This document shows, in pieces, positions 63,994-64,000 of a stretch of DNA of 64,000 bases. The stretch comes from Novipirellula galeiformis (GTDB taxonomy: Bacteria > Planctomycetota > Planctomycetia > Pirellulales > Pirellulaceae). The stretch is from NCBI RefSeq assembly GCF_007860095.1, contig NZ_SJPT01000004.1:612729-676728 (forward strand). The letters are read 5' to 3'. Every line of letters starts with the position of its first letter. Position 1 is the stretch's first letter. Under the pieces are notes generated by a model, which saw only the letters and a list, made by a program, of their open reading frames with translations, was not told where the DNA came from and did not search any database. The position numbers were made by a program, and so were the translations under genes.

Positions 63994-64000
63994 ACTTAGA

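Overview
This 64 kb window looks like chromosomal DNA of a planctomycete of the Pirellulaceae (Rhodopirellula/Novipirellula/Stieleria-like). The basis is indirect: a PVC-type cytochrome fused to a dehydrogenase-like domain, very large secreted proteins, planctomycete-style uncharacterised membrane proteins, loose operons with long spacers, mid-to-high GC, and GTG/TTG starts. There is no rRNA, tRNA, CRISPR array, prophage or insertion sequence that I can recognise. Both ends cut into ordinary sequence; the MFS gene at the left edge is incomplete.

Layout. 1-11.4 kb: MFS exporter (partial), endonuclease III, a HI0933-type flavoprotein, biotin synthesis BioF, then a secreted protein of about 2,120 residues. 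11.4-14.6 kb: dnaN and an N-terminally short dnaA, both on the minus strand, separated by 938 bp that is the best replication-origin candidate here. 14.7-24.7 kb: cysteine desulfurase with a membrane partner, ScpB with a long acidic tail, a HemX/CcsA-like protein overlapping HemA, a ThiF/MoeB enzyme, and ClpC. 25-30 kb: TPR membrane protein, UPF1-like helicase, DUF1294 protein, GNAT acetyltransferase bracketed by palindromic repeats, and a DUF2007/zinc-ribbon membrane protein. 30-37 kb: SGNH-PVC cytochrome fusion, a membrane protein, and a secreted DUF5722-like protein. 37-41 kb: minus-strand set M20 peptidase - class III aminotransferase - AstA-like acyltransferase, suggesting acylated arginine/ornithine metabolism. 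41-49.3 kb: EamA transporter, a membrane protein coupled to a membrane-anchored MutS-like ATPase, LOG-family nucleosidase, NhaA antiporter and a small lipoprotein.

49.7-61.1 kb is the most distinctive part. It holds a zinc alcohol dehydrogenase lacking the usual structural-zinc cysteines, a DUF2267 protein, a PAC2-family protein, a baeRF (bacterial release-factor-like) protein, a lipoprotein cytochrome c, and a GT4 glycosyltransferase fused to an alpha/alpha-toroid domain. Facing these is a minus-strand operon of CBS protein - 76-residue protein - Gfo/Idh/MocA oxidoreductase - GH130 glycosidase/phosphorylase. I read it as a stress- or dormancy-type island linking ribosome rescue, redox and a dedicated glycan; this is inference from family membership and gene order.

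The non-coding DNA has its own character. Many intergenic gaps, and two coding ends, carry short perfect tandem arrays (units of 13-18 bp, 2-8 copies) whose unit sequence differs at each site. A separate palindromic family occurs in a short 56-bp form and in a long form interrupted by a 92-bp segment that has its own inverted ends.
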